The position numbers and the translations under genes are program-made. The notes beneath the pieces were generated by a model that saw nothing but the letters and a program-made list of their open reading frames with translations, made no database searches and was not told where the DNA came from. A stretch of DNA of 64,000 nucleotides. Source: Cruorifilaria tuberocauda. Taxonomy: Eukaryota > Nematoda > Chromadorea > Rhabditida > Onchocercidae. Below, one piece after another: positions 13,401 to 26,478 of the stretch. The DNA is taken from assembly GCA_013365365.1 (NCBI GenBank), contig JABVXU010000007.1, positions 310,001 through 374,000 on the forward strand, written 5' to 3'. How positions within the stretch are numbered: position 1 is the first letter of the stretch; every line of letters starts with the position of its first letter.

Positions 13401-13812
13401 TTTTATTTAAATGATTTTTCAAACTTTTCCAAGTTTCAAGATCCCAAGAATCTTAAAATTGTAAAGAAGAATAAGAATTAAGAATAAGAGTGTAAAAAAA
13501 AGTTATAGAAAAATTAATAAATTAACTATTTGTGGTTTAAGGGATGTAAATAATTGGATATATAATATACAGTATTATTGATAAAACATTATCGAACGTT
13601 GCAGAAAATTTTTTATTTCCTTAATTAAGTAAAAATTTCGAAATCGGATGGATATAGAAGACTTTCAACTAATTGTCCCTACAACATTTAAAATTAAAAA
13701 CTTATGATGGAAATAAAACAGTGTATGTATCCATCAGTCATACTTCTAATTTACTGTTATCAAGAAAAAGCTATATTATTGTCTTCAACATTACCTTAAA
13801 CCGTAATATTAG

Positions 13813-14356
13813 CATAATAATAAGAAGCAAAAGGAACCATCGTTATTTATCAGAAAAACACTTCTACCAGAAGGAATACTAATAACTGCTTCCGATACTG
13901 CAAGAGATTTATGCACATCTAACAACCTTGTATTGCAATCCATTCTCCGAGATCTACGATGAAGGAATATTCTCACTGTTAACAATCCTATCGGGACATC
14001 TGTAATCTTTTCTCCACGTATTATTATTGAATTTTTCCAATCAATATTGCAACAGTAACTACAACAACAACAGGTCGATGCCAAAAGAGCAACATCAAAT
14101 ATAAGAATCGGATATACAGAAGAATAATGCTACTCTTTCGATATCAGAAATATAGCTGCCCATGGGCAGCCGCGTTACCTGTGAATACATCAATACTGTT
14201 TATCGAAGAAACCGAAATCTTAAAATAGAAAATGCTAAATCCATTGATGATGAAATTATAATTTGGGAAGCTTTCGTGCAGATAAGCTTAATTAAAGCTT
14301 TGTTCTATCTCATTTTATTGATTCACTTTTTATTTCATCATTTTCTTCAAAATTGA
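13813..14356. other. Unidentified open island, possibly decayed coding sequence
   Basis: On the + strand one frame stays open far longer than the local composition predicts. It reads peptides such as LLPEGILITASDTARDL and, after an in-frame TGA at 13960-13962, NNPIGTSVIFSPRIII. Further stops follow at 14056-14058 and 14125-14127. A second + frame opens at 14162 and runs 64 codons, beginning MGSRVTCEYINTVYRR. The minus strand is also open from 14084 to 13809 (91 codons). Either an old, broken gene lies here or one strand carries an exon set I cannot resolve. No family was recognised on either strand. Confidence 0.3.
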
Positions 14357-14393
14357 CTAAGGGTTAATCTACCATTGTTTTAACCACATTATC

Positions 14394-14412
14394 TCATCAT
14401 CATCATCATCAT
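14394..14412. repeat. CAT trinucleotide microsatellite
   Basis: About six CAT units in a row in non-coding DNA. Confidence 0.85.
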
Positions 14413-15189
14413 CCTCAAGGGATGATTGAGGATTTACCATTTTAAAAAGCTCTCATTTCAGTTTTTCAATTAATGTATCACATGATTTTTGATCTTTTTG
14501 CACCATTTATTTTAAATTATATACAATAGCTTACTTCTCAGTTAATCAGCAATCGCTAATTATCAGTCTCTTAACTATCATTTCTTCCTATCAAGCTCAT
14601 TGTAGAAGAGGAAAATAAATTCCTATCAGTCACTATCAGCTAATTCTCATCTCTCCCAATTCAATCAAACGGTACTTCACCTCAGTTTAATCTTCAACAA
14701 AGTAGAAATCTTTTATTATAGGAATTGTCCTGATAAATATCTCATCAAAAGATAAAATCCCTGCAAATTTTGTCAGTGAAACAAGACAAAATCTTTTTCA
14801 CTACATTGATAACAGAATTAAATAAGCCATAATCTTATTATACATTGAACAACTGGATATCTCAAATAGTCAGTTCTCAGATAGCAATAGCAACCTGTAT
14901 AAATCAATAAAAGATCAATGTAGTGTATCATGCATTTATATATATTACGACAATTGCGCTCAGCAACAACATTTACTAAAACTAACAACAACAATAATTA
15001 TCACCTTAATCTGCTCATTAAAAATCATAAAAATTTTCGAAATTCAACATTCATCATTATTTATCCCATTTTAATAGGTCTAGCAAATACCAATCAATCA
15101 GAAATCTTGTAAACACAAACAATAAAATCCTTCTTAACAAGCATCTGTATGACCATTGAAACCGTCTAATAATCACTTCTAAAAATATG

Positions 15190-15238
15190 GAAGTACACGT
15201 AAGAAGATGATTAATCTGGAAGTACACGTGAGATGATT
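15190..15238. repeat. Imperfect direct repeat (about 29 bp, two copies)
   Basis: GGAAGTACACGTAAGAAGAT and GGAAGTACACGTGAGATGAT follow one another at about 29-base spacing. The second copy contains a CACGTG E-box created by one base difference. Confidence 0.6.
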
Positions 15239-16933
15239 TATGGTATGTAGATAATATTTACATAGGATGCAACGGTATTTGTCATCTTTTATTAGCCCTT
15301 AAATACAAATTCCTCGTTGTTTGCATATAATAAATGCATGAAAATAAGTCATTAGCATTTGTTGGAAGCTAATGATTTGCAGTTTGTAATTAGCTGATTG
15401 ACTAACATAACTTGTAAATTGATGTAATTTAGGATGTAAATAATTTTGAGTGATTGAAAAAGACTAATGAAAGCTGAAAATCTTTCAAAACATTTAAGAA
15501 AATAGAAAATAAAAAGTTTAAAACTTTACTAACAATTATATCGATTTTTTAACATTCTTTCTACAAAATTTTTGAAATGTAAATACACTCTCTTGCAGTA
15601 ATAAAGAAACATTGCTTAAAGTTAAATGCCTTGAGTATAAAGCTCAGATGTCTCCGTCAGTTGACAATATTGTATGCAATCCAAAATCGCTTTATCCGAC
15701 TTACCGCAATTTCATCGCTTTATGCAATTAAGCTATTGATAATCAACCGATAGCTAATATCGCGTCATTTGTGGATATTAATTAATTTTTAAAATGCATT
15801 GCTTCGGATTGATATGCTAACAAACAATTTCTGCATACAAATCATTTTTTTACATTTTTCAAATTACAACTTCCTTTTTCAATGAAACAAATGACGTACG
15901 TGAGAATTATTGTGCACACAATAACATTTTATTATTTCAATCGAAATTTTTTTCTTAGCTATACAAATATGAATAATTCTACTCGTAAAAAACAAAACAA
16001 AACAACCAAAAGACTATTCTGAGCATAATTAGACAAAATAAATTAGATGAGGAATGAATGAATTATAAAGATAAGGCAATCATGAATATCAATAAATAAA
16101 AAATAATCTAACCCATCGGGAAATTAATTTGAACAATAGCGATTAATTCCCGTAAAAATTATTCAAATCATTATTCTAAACTGAAATTTATTGCAAATTT
16201 TCCAAAATTCAATCATCAAAAGAGGAAATAATTGATTTTTTAAAACTGTTCAATTCAATCTGTTTAACTTTATTTCAATTCATTTATCGTTGTATTCACT
16301 TTGATTGTTTAGCGATCATAAAGAAATAAAACTGTTGCTTGATCATTAGTAATATCGATTAACTGTAATTTTAAATTTATTAATCTGTTAATCTAAAATT
16401 TTACATCTAAGCTGGAAAATCTCAAGAAAGTTTATTAATATTTAAGGAAATAAAATACAAATTAACCAAAATTTTTGCTGATTAAAATTGCTTTCTAATA
16501 ATCAAACGATCTTCAAGCGATCTTTATAATAATCAAATGATTCGATTTAACATAAATATTTGAAATAATCAGTGATGAAATGTCAAAATTAAATTTTTGA
16601 CATAATTTTGAAACAGCTAAAATTATTAAAGAAATATGAAATATGAATTGATCGTTGAATCCTTGCTATAAATTAAATGTTCTATGAATGTGATTGTTAA
16701 TTGAAAGCGTTAATTATTTGCAACTCTAAATGATTAATTAATCAAAAATACATTCCGAAAATGGAAAATTAGTGCATAAAAGGTAAGAGGGAAGGAGAGG
16801 AAGAGCAAAAACCATTATTATAATTATAAATGAAAATCAATTTAATGAGAAAATAAGCTTAAGAAAAAAGCTAGAGAAAGACCGGAAATGAAATATAAAT
16901 GAGGTTTTGTATACAGAAATTATCAAATATATT

Positions 16934-19900
16934 CTATTCTGCTGGTGCTTCCCAATTTGGATCATATCCGAACCAGCTATTCCGATCCGGTGCTATATAT
17001 ATCCGTATTTTATTAATAAAGCATGTTATCACACCCAAATATGCTGTCCGTGGTACTCCATCCTAAAATAAATGCTTCAATAAGTTTTCCTTTAATTCTT
17101 AAAAATTAACAAATTCCTGATATTCTTGGTTTTATTTTCATTAAACATTAGCAAAATAAGTTTTACCGTTTCTGTTTTTTATTTTTGTTAAACAAATAAG
17201 CTTCTTGTTATTTACTTAAAGAGGGTTCTGATTTTATTAGACAATAAAACAAAAATTCCTTGCAAAGAGAAATTCAGATTTTAGTTAAATTTCTGTTTGC
17301 TTCGTTTTCTTTTTTCTTTTCTTTTTACCTTAATACTCTCTGAAGAAATAAATATTTAAATTCATAATTAAAATTTTAATAAAAAATTTTTTTTACAGTA
17401 CCTTAAAATCTCGCATTATTTTCAAATGATCAGCAATACGAAGATAATTTTGTAATGTACTGTATTCAATTCGTACTGCATCACTATCCATCATTATCAC
17501 AGCTTTCATCAACTGATCGATTGATGAAACAAGCGGTGTCGAGAATACCCGTTTTAGGAAGGTCGGGTCATAATTCTTCTAAAATTATTCTTTTTTTCCA
17601 CCCATTTAATTTTCTTAAATCATATCTAATATTATAGTTATTAAATATTATAATATTTCAAAACCGTATCTATCATAAGTAATTACCATAATCGCATTGA
17701 AACGAATTATTTATTTTATAGCATTTTAGAAAAAGTTTAGAGGTTGAATTGAAGGAAGAAATGAACGAATAATTATTTTACTTTAGGTAATTTTATGGAA
17801 TTAAAAAAAAGTTACCTTAAGTAAATAGCGTAAATTTAATTTTGTAAAATTTATAAAAACATCATTGAGAATTATTTTGGCAAGATGTTGCGTGAAAAAT
17901 AATCCCCTGAAATGAATTAAATTGAATTCTAATAACATTTACATAAGATTATGGATAGATATACAAATAAAGGTAATTTATGAGTTAAAAATTATTTACC
18001 TCATTTAATGACTAAATAATTTAATAGCTCCTTTCTCTGCAAATCAATATGAATATGTAAGTTGAAAATAACTTCCTTCATTTAATGACTAAGTAATTAT
18101 CATTTTCTATTTGATCAATAATTGATTTGTCTTTTTTTACCTTTCTTTTCATTTAATAAACAATAATTACCTGCTTGCACCCCTTTTTCCCTCAATAGTC
18201 ATTCCAGTACGTGATATTTCAGGTCTAATGCAAGCGCGATTTTTACGTATCGTATTGTTACGTAACCAATCGTCCCAGAACCCATGTGGCCAAATAGGAC
18301 CTAATTCATTCCACAATTCTCTAGAATGAAAAGTAATAAAAAGCTATTATGCAAAACACACTTTTCCAAGCTTAACAATTTGTAAAAATTTGGTAACTAA
18401 ATCACTAAAAGGAATTAATTGTATTAATTAACAAGAAAATTAAGTGTTTGATGTTTACATATAATTAATGACATCTGAATAAATTTTCGTCCTCTTACTT
18501 AGTCATCATCCATCCAAGTCCAGGGAAAAAATCGCTACGATATAACAGCTCGGGCTGTTTCTTATCAATCAGATAAGCTTTACCATTATCATTCCATGCT
18601 GATACACAGTATAATGTCTTATCAGCATCCAAAAGTGGACGTGTAGCGCTAAAGTATTCGAAAAAATCAGGCGCTATGTCCAAATCATCTGTAATACAGT
18701 ATGATGATAATAGTTTTTATCATAAGTTTGAATGAAAACAATGTATAGTCTTAAAAATATTTATAATTAATAATTCTAAAAGGTGAATTCATTCATCAAA
18801 TAAGATAACCTTCGGTGATGATAACACTGGAATAATTAAGCTTATCGAATACATATGATAAACCGAGCTTATAATGCCGTGCTATCTGATAATAAGTAAT
18901 GTAACGTTTATGTTCCGGAATTGCTGTGACATGAGCATTTTGACTGCTCAAATGCTGTAATTGATATCTTTTTAAAATAATACTAATCAAAATTTTTTCT
19001 TTCTCTTTAATTAATTTGATAAGTAATTTTTAAGCAATATAAATGGACTTGTTCTCATCATAAAATAGCGCTTCTTAATTGTATTGCTTTTCAAATTTTC
19101 CAAACTCAAGCTTTAAGCTTTGACAAATAAGCGCTTAATGATACTGGATAATTATCATTTCTTTATTCATCCACTATCACTACTGACATTTCACTTCTAT
19201 ATTTTTACCTTTGAAACCTCAATGCTAAAAAATTTAATCCCTCCATTCATTATTCGATTAATAGATAAATTTAAATTTTCATTATCAGTAGCTTTCTGCA
19301 AATACAAAAATTAGCTGGATTAACAACTAAATCATTTTAATAATTTTAATTTTAATGTTTCAGGCAATTTAATTAATTCAATGATAAACTATTTTAATTA
19401 ATAATAAAACAATGTGAAAATTAAATTTTCTAGATTAAAATGTCATTCCGAAAAGTCGAGAAACCCCCCGAGCTGAATCTCTAATTTCGAATATTTACTT
19501 TTCTGTGTATGGTATTTGTAAAATGCAAAACACCATGGGACACCTTATTCTTCATCACCCATCTCCATGTTCCCAAAGACTGCTTGCACCTCAGTGTTTC
19601 AGACACCATACGCCCATTCTACAGTTCCACACCTTCTCTTCGGTAGAACCATTCCTTCTCCCAGTAGCCTTCATGCAACCTTCCCACCTTTCCAAATCCA
19701 TCCTCACTACATATCATGCCCTCTCCTCCCAGACCGACCCATTTAAGTACCACAAAAGCGCTCAGTTTGGGTCTTTCTCCGTCTCATTAACATACTTAAG
19801 TATTTATAAAAAAAAGATATTGATCTTTATTAAATGACAGAAAAGCTCACCTTGATGTAAGTCACTTCGGTACCAAACCTTTCGATGACCTTTTTCACAC

Positions 19901-21414
19901 TGATGTCATCACAGTCTTGACTCACTATTATTGGAAACTTTTCAGCTGATGGTCGATACCTGAATGTTAACATTTTCTTTTACTCATGCTAATATTGGTC
20001 TAAATGATTTTAAGATTTGTGAAATGATATTACAATGTAAATTCAGTTTAGCCGTAAAGCCGTAAATGTTATGGATTGCGTCAAATAATCCTTCTTACCA
20101 TCAGCTTTCTCTTCAAAGGATTAAACGATCGTTCCTTAACCATCAGGCTTATTTCTTCCATGTCTATATGATTATCGTTGAATATATCACTTACGTGTGT
20201 ATGTGATTACTATTAAATTCATCTCTTATGTCTACGTAATTACCATTAACTTTATCATTTATATGTCAGCATGATACCATTTTGTTGTATACATTAAGGA
20301 TTCTTATCCGTTTATCACAATGAAGTGAACGTAAATAACTGCACCTACTGTCCAAAAGAGTAAAAGTGCTATCAACTGAATTCCCCTAAACTTGCCAATT
20401 AATCAATTCCTCATTAATTTCTGCTCAAAGTTTGAAATGATTACTTCAGTGGTCAAGAATCAAAAAGAAGTCTTCGTCTACTGATACTATATTATTATAT
20501 TGTATTATCATTATATTGTATTATCACTAAATGTTTTATGAAGGATAAATCTTAATAGTTGACCAAACAACGAATAGTCCCATTCAAAAGGTTTCATGAC
20601 AAAATTATTGATAAGAATTTATTAATGTTTCATCATATTTCAAATTTAGATTAGTATTTCCTGAATGTTTTAGCAATCAATATCTAAGATCAAATAGTTA
20701 ATGTTGTTGGAATTAAAGTAATAGTAAGTAAAAAAAAAGTAATATTTTATTCTCGTAAAAATTATATCTTAATTAGCTAATTATATTCATATTTTTATAT
20801 TTGAGATTTATATAACTCTTATATAAAGTGAATATTTACCTGAGTAATTTTTTTAGATGATTGTTAATTGCCTTTGGACGATTGCACACAAATACTAGGG
20901 TCGGAATTTGATAGGGCCATCCGTTATCTGATAAATGGCCAGGAGATGGCTTAACCTTATGTAACAATGATTTAGGATAACGCTTCGCTGATTCTGTCAT
21001 AGCCTTTCTCCGCTTTTCAATCTCCTCATGCTTCTTCCTAAACAAAATCTTTGTTTTCGTTATCATCTAATCTAATCATTGTCACAGTATAAAATACACA
21101 TAGTTGATAGCTATTATCAGGACTTTGTTCTCAAATCTCTAATTTTCAAACTTGCTTGTATTCATAAGCATAGCGTAATATCTTCATAAAGTCTACCGTC
21201 TGCTTGCAATATATAAGCGAAATATTTCTAATTTGACACTAAGGAATTAGTCAATTAATTAATAATAATTAATATTTTTTCTTACATTTCTCCAAAAAAA
21301 GAAATTGCAGAAAAAAGCTTACTGAAGTAATTTAATTTCATTTTCACCCTCTTGCAAAAGCTTCTCCAAATGTTTTATTTTATTCTTTAATTGCTGCAAA
21401 TTCGGATCTGGTAA
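16934..21414 (-). CDS. MGAT1: MGAT1-type alpha-1,3-mannosyl beta-1,2-GlcNAc transferase I
   Basis: Nine exons with consistent phases: 21323-21414, 20840-21037, 19851-19959, 18810-18954, 18499-18688, 18171-18320, 17816-17906, 17402-17578 and 16934-17062 (stop TAG 16934-16936), totalling 426 codons. The enzyme adds the first GlcNAc to Man5 N-glycans in the medial Golgi, opening the route to hybrid and complex glycans. Visible active-site elements of the vertebrate enzyme include the Arg of VCNRP, SQDCDD, the His of IARHYK, the metal motif EDD (built across 18810/18688), the catalytic-base motif FWDDW and the Ser of RGASRG. WNDNGK and [10 protein letters not shown] are near identical to vertebrates. 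The C-terminus ends [12 protein letters not shown]. The first exon here is coiled-coil stem ([14 protein letters not shown]) and begins in phase 0, so an upstream exon with the type II anchor must exist. The catalytic loop reads FFTQHL instead of the usual FFDQHL. Nematodes carry several paralogues (gly-12, gly-13, gly-14); I cannot tell which this is. Confidence 0.93.
18001..18108. repeat. Short intronic direct repeat
   Basis: TCATTTAATGACTAAATAAT and TCATTTAATGACTAAGTAAT lie about 80 bases apart inside an MGAT1 intron (between the exons at 17816-17906 and 18171-18320). Confidence 0.6.
19505..19840. mobile_element. GC-rich island inside an MGAT1 intron, possible old insertion
   Basis: The 896-base intron between exons 18810-18954 and 19851-19959 contains about 300 bases whose base composition is clearly richer in C and G than the surrounding intron. 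The + strand is C-rich and holds a 110-codon open frame with no recognised family; the minus strand is broken by stops. No clear terminal inverted repeats or target-site duplication were seen. A degenerate interspersed repeat is the likeliest reading, but a conserved intronic element or small gene is possible. Confidence 0.3.
20488..20526. repeat. Tandem 18-bp repeat, two copies
   Basis: The unit TTATATTGTATTATCA occurs twice in succession with a short spacer, inside an MGAT1 intron. Confidence 0.55.
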
Positions 21415-22454
21415 CTGAAAACTTAATAATTCAAAATAGATATTCTAAGAAATTATAAATTATTCAAAAATATATTTTAATAAAAAATACGGAATACGAA
21501 CTACGAAATTACGGAATATACGTAATCATTAGTGATTTCGCGACAGAAATAATTGAAATTAATGAAGAAATTTTGAAGAATAATTTTCATTAACAAAATT
21601 AATAAAGACAAACCGTTGAATAATCAGTTGGGTAAAACAAGAGTCGAAGAAGGGTACCAATATACAAAATAGTAAGGATTACAAACAAATATTCCGATCG
21701 TATCCGCGGCATAACCACATCATGATAAACGGATAAACAGAGCAATGAAACTGTTTTAAAAACTAATTAGCTTAACATTATTGCTAATTAGCTCTTATTT
21801 TCCTGAAATATTAGCATTAGCATCTATTTTGGAAAAATTTCCAATAAACAATGAATGTCATTCATTTATAACATTAAAGAAGAAAATGGATTTGATAATT
21901 AGGAATTGTAATTACCAATCAATCAATCAATAAAACATTGATCCATATAATGCAGTTAATGCAATTTCATTCATATATAAAAATACCAAACATTTAATAG
22001 CTCCTATCAAGACCAGACAATGAAATGAAATGACTTTTTCAGCAAATTTTTTCTAGAACTAAAGGTTTAAAAAAGCGTTTATTTCTTTCTTCGTTAGCTT
22101 GAAAATTATTTCTATGCAAATTTAGACCTAAAATTTATTAAGCGCAAAAACGTTTAAAATAATATCATTGATCATTTCATTCGTTTAATTTAATAAATCC
22201 ATTTGAACAGTTTGAATACAGATACTAAGTATTAGAACCTTTCCTCTGCTCTTTTCACTATTTTGAAAGTCATATTTGCTAATGTTTACAGAGTAATCAA
22301 TTTAAACTTTATAGGGACAAAAATGCTTTATTATTCCCATATAATTAAGATGATACAGTAATATTAAACAATGATTATATAAAACGATTATGCAGAAGAT
22401 TTCCGGAATGATGTGGAATGTAATATATGCGTATGAAAATAAACTAAAATTAAA

Positions 22455-22738
22455 TTAAATATGAATGCTTAATTTCTTTTTTAAATTCAAATCCGTTTCG
22501 TATGAACGAAATATTTTGGCTTTATTTCTTCATTTCTTCTCTCGATATTCATATTACATAATTGATAGTATTCAATTAATAATCTCATGTTTCAAATTAC
22601 ACAAACTGATAATATTCAATATAATAAAAGCAAAGTAAATATGAATACACACATTATCGGCATTAATTTGTTTTTTTAATTCAACTCCATTTTGTATATA
22701 TAGAATATTTCGGCTTTATTTTTTTATTTCTTCTCTTA
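22455..22738. repeat. Diverged direct duplication of about 95 bp
   Basis: Blocks at about 22455-22545 and 22635-22738 share the same order of words: AAATATGAAT, then TTAATTT plus a T-run, TTCAA-TCC-TTT-GTAT, ATATTT-GGCTTTATTT and TTTCTTCTCT. Offset is about 180-195 bases with small indels. It lies upstream of the confident MGAT1 exons and is either an old duplication or two copies of a repeat family. Confidence 0.55.
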
Positions 22739-23328
22739 AAGTTAAATATTTTATACATTATTAAGAAAAGCTTAAATATCACCGGTAGCATTTTCAATGA
22801 ATTTGATGATAATATCACTACATACTATTTCTCTCTCCCCTGGTTAATGAAGAAAAGTAAAAACCAAAAATGATGAATTAAACTACGAAAGTAAAATTGG
22901 AATATAATTACGACGAACTGTTTAACCTTTTACTAATTAACAAACTCTTTTACTATTTTAACTATTCAAAAAAATAGAAAAACAACGAAAAAATAAAGCT
23001 ATAAAATAATACTTACCAATTTAGATTCAGGTAATTTCCAAAAAATGTAAAAGTAAAAGGATTAAAAGATTGGAAGAAAAAGAGATTGTGAAGAAGTCTG
23101 ACTTGAAAAAAGGCTTAAATGTTTGAAATTATTTAATAACAAAATAAAAGCAAATAGAAAAAAAACTATTAAATGGCAAAAAAAATGTTTTAGGGTACGG
23201 TACTTTTACGATTCTTCCCATATGCATTTTATGGCGGTAATTTCTAAAAAAGTTAAAAGCCAAAAATGGATTCATTAAATGAATGGTAATTTAAATTGAG
23301 AAAGCTTACATTATTTGATTTAGCTTAC

Positions 23329-23583
23329 ATGGTTCCAAAGAAAAAGGTAATTGATGAGAAATTTAAGTATTATTTTATATGAATGGGAAAAGATGAAAGC
23401 TGAAAAGCTATGCTTGGTAAGTTCATTTGATTTAATTTCGTTTTTCTTTTCATTTTTTAAGAATTTATAATTTTCAGTGATTAGATAATTTATCGCTATC
23501 ACAAACGAGACAAAAAGCATGAAAATTAATTCTAAGAAAACTTGATTGTTTGTTGATATCATGATATTTTGAATGGTAAACAT
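23329..23583 (-). CDS. Candidate N-terminal (signal-anchor) exon of MGAT1
   Basis: A minus-strand frame starts at ATG 23583 (a second ATG is at 23562). It encodes a hydrophobic segment reading LELIFMLFVSFVIAINYLI, then a Lys/Asn/Glu-rich stretch, and reaches a CAT|GTAAGC donor at 23329 in phase 0. This phase fits the phase-0 acceptor of the first confident MGAT1 exon at 21414. A short N-terminus, one membrane helix and a charged stem are what a type II Golgi enzyme needs. Against it, a second hydrophobic stretch (IILKFLINYLFLW) precedes the donor, and the linking intron would be 1.9 kb. Plausible but unproven. Confidence 0.35.
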
Positions 23584-24609
23584 AAATGTAAAAGTATACA
23601 GGTGCAAAAGCCAATTGGAAATGTCAAATTTTCATCAAATGATATATATTGTTTTCTTTTTAAAGTATTAATAAGTAGAGTAAAACAATAACTTGACTGA
23701 TTGCATAAAATAATAAGTTGAAATAAATTAGGCCACTTAAAAATCAGGTTATGGATAATTTACCCATAGTTATACGCCCAGCAAATGCTTCAATTTTATT
23801 TCATCCCAGTAAATTTTAAACTAATTAATTTATAATTTCTTTACTAATTCGGTTCTGCATTTCACAATGAAAATGAGTAAATTTTTGAATGAGAAAATAA
23901 AGAAAACTTTGGAATTGAATAATTCCTGAATAAACAAATGAAAGATAGTCTAAAGTCTAAAAGCTTGTAAGTTAAATTAGGCTTTTGATTTACAAGCTAT
24001 CAGAAATAATACAAGTATCATTGCTACATATTCCAATAAAAGGAATGAAAAAAATAAAATTAGAATTTTACGAAAATAAAAAGAAAAATAATCGGATGCA
24101 TAAAATCCGTAAAAATTTTACGGAAGATTTTCGAAGTATAACGAAAACATAAAAGATATTTCACAAATATCAAAAAGCTATCAAAATTCAAAAAAAAAAT
24201 TAGTTTAAAATTACCGTTAACTGTAAGATAGGAATCATTAATTAATAATACTGATATTTCGAATAGATAAGTGATAAATTATTGTTCTGTTAGTTATTTA
24301 AAACAAAAAAAGTTACCATTACGTCAAGAGATATTGTTGACAGTGCACTATCATACCAAATGATCAATATTAAAAAAAAAATCATTTCCAATACTTCACT
24401 CTCTATTTAATTTTAAATTACTTGTTATCATTAACTAATATAACAATAATACTTAACAACCAAAAAGTGATCTAATTTGAGAATTGATAAGAAATAACGC
24501 AATATCAGGAATAATTATATCAGTGATATGTTACATGTAATTGTCAACAGTTGAACAGATTTATTTATTTGAAAATGAAAAGAGATTTTCTGATCAATGA
24601 TGATAACTT

Positions 24610-24635
24610 TACACACACACATACATACACACACA
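24610..24635. repeat. CA dinucleotide microsatellite
   Basis: Alternating CA/TA units, imperfect, in intergenic DNA. Confidence 0.85.
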
Positions 24636-26451
24636 TCTCAACAGTTTTCGACAATACATTTGAGTGTTTGAACTTGTTTATTGATAAACTGGAATGAAAC
24701 TTTTACTTGAATACTTCACTATTAACAACAATTGTCGCTCAAAAAATTTAAAGATAATTATTTTAAAGCAATTATTTTACAACTTACGATGTAAGCTACA
24801 ATGAAATGATGAAGAAAGCTGAAAACATTGAAACTTATGATATTGATGATTTTTATTATTTTAAAATTTCATTAAACTCTATGGCTTATCACTTGCGGTT
24901 CAATTAGCATATTTGCATTTTTATGCTACAGTAACTATCCTTTAAGATAATATGATTGAACTATGATGTTTTACACTAATCTTTAATTTGGTATCATCAT
25001 TATCATTTCTCTAATCTTCTCTTCTATAAATCGAAATCTCAATTCTGTAATTAAAGGATTTTAAAAAAATTCAAAATCCAAAATAAAAGAAGCAAAGTAC
25101 AATGTATAAAGTATACAATATAAAGTATAAAGTAAAACATAAGTAAAGTAAAGTTTAATGAAGTAATCAAAATTGCATATAAAAAAATCTCACATTTTTA
25201 TTATTTCCTCGTCATGTCACATTTCCTGCATCGATGCATAATTAATTTAATTCATATTTCAAACATTGAATAATTCATAATACTTATAATTGGTTTTTCA
25301 GGTGAAATTTGAAACTTAGCGTATCGTAAGTTTTCAAAAATAACTTTATATCCCTCGAATATCAGTATGATATAGATCTATCGGTTATCTTACTTTACCT
25401 TATATAATTGCAATATTTTATATATTCCTTATTATTTATATATTGTGTAATTAATTTACAATTAATATTTAATATATTGTGTGATTTCAAATATTTGATT
25501 TGAAATTCACGTCAATTCTAAACTTAAAATTCATGGTCCGACTTTCATTATGCTGGCCTTAATTTAATGATTTAGAAAGTGAACTCAAATTTGCAATTAA
25601 AATTCACAACTACAAGACATAACATTGTTTGTCATTAAAAAACTCAGTTGTAATATATTAAGAAGTGAAATTGGATGGAAAGTTGTGATGAAAAATGTGC
25701 TGTCAGAACGAATGACAACTAACTGTTTATCAATAAAACAAGATGAAACAATGAATAAAAAAAACAATAAAAAAATCTAATTCTGAGTTTTTATCTCTTA
25801 TCAGTTGTTCCCATCCATTTTCAATTTTAAAAAATTGAGAAAAAGAAGGATAAATAGATAGTGAAAGCAATGAAATAAATAACGAGTTGAAAGCTTGAAA
25901 GCTTCTAAAGCTTAATCAAATAATTGATTTTCGGGATGCATTGAAACCACAAGATTCAATTAATCGTACTTATCTTATACTAACGTGTTTTGATATATGT
26001 TGCTGTTGATATTCTTATTATGTTATCATAACGATTTTTTAACAAATTGATTAGTTTTTCCAAATCTTTATTATTATTTTACAACAAGTAATAGTTGATT
26101 GAAGTGTTGTGATGAAAACGAAATATTTGTAGTAATTTCTTTTCTATTTAATTATTTCATCTTTCTATATTTTCGTAAAAGTTTATAAAGGTTTCAAGAT
26201 AAAATAAATACTAAGCATTGTTTTGAAATAAGAATTAACAAGTAATTAATTAGTACTTAATCAATTATAAATCAGCGCTTAATATCAAATTATGAAATAT
26301 GACAAAATGATTTTAAGGACTAAACACACGCATATATACGTAGATTCAAATTGAAATTTAATAGAAATTGAAATTTCAATTAAATTAATCATTGCTGGAA
26401 GATGAAGGGATTTCTATAGAATTTTTCTTATTCAAATGAAATGCAATGAAG

Positions 26452-26478
26452 AGAAAGAGAGAGAGAGAGAGAGAGGAA
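26452..26478. repeat. GA tract 1
   Basis: A run of GA dinucleotides ending in GGAAGAGG on the + strand. Confidence 0.85.

Larger units (their letters stand above)
3784..16933. other. 13 kb gene-poor region between PRL and MGAT1
   Basis: AT-rich DNA without a recognisable gene. Both flanking genes lie on the minus strand, so this includes the PRL upstream region and the MGAT1 3' flank. It contains a 36-bp tandem duplication (4712-4783), CT-rich tracts (about 10893-11060), a CAT microsatellite (14394-14412) and a few GC-richer or unusually open islands near 4.05-4.26, 6.26-6.73, 8.77-9.03, 10.26-10.46 and 13.65-14.36 kb. None could be assigned to a family or joined into exons with supported splice sites. 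Very long introns of an unseen gene cannot be excluded. Confidence 0.6.
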
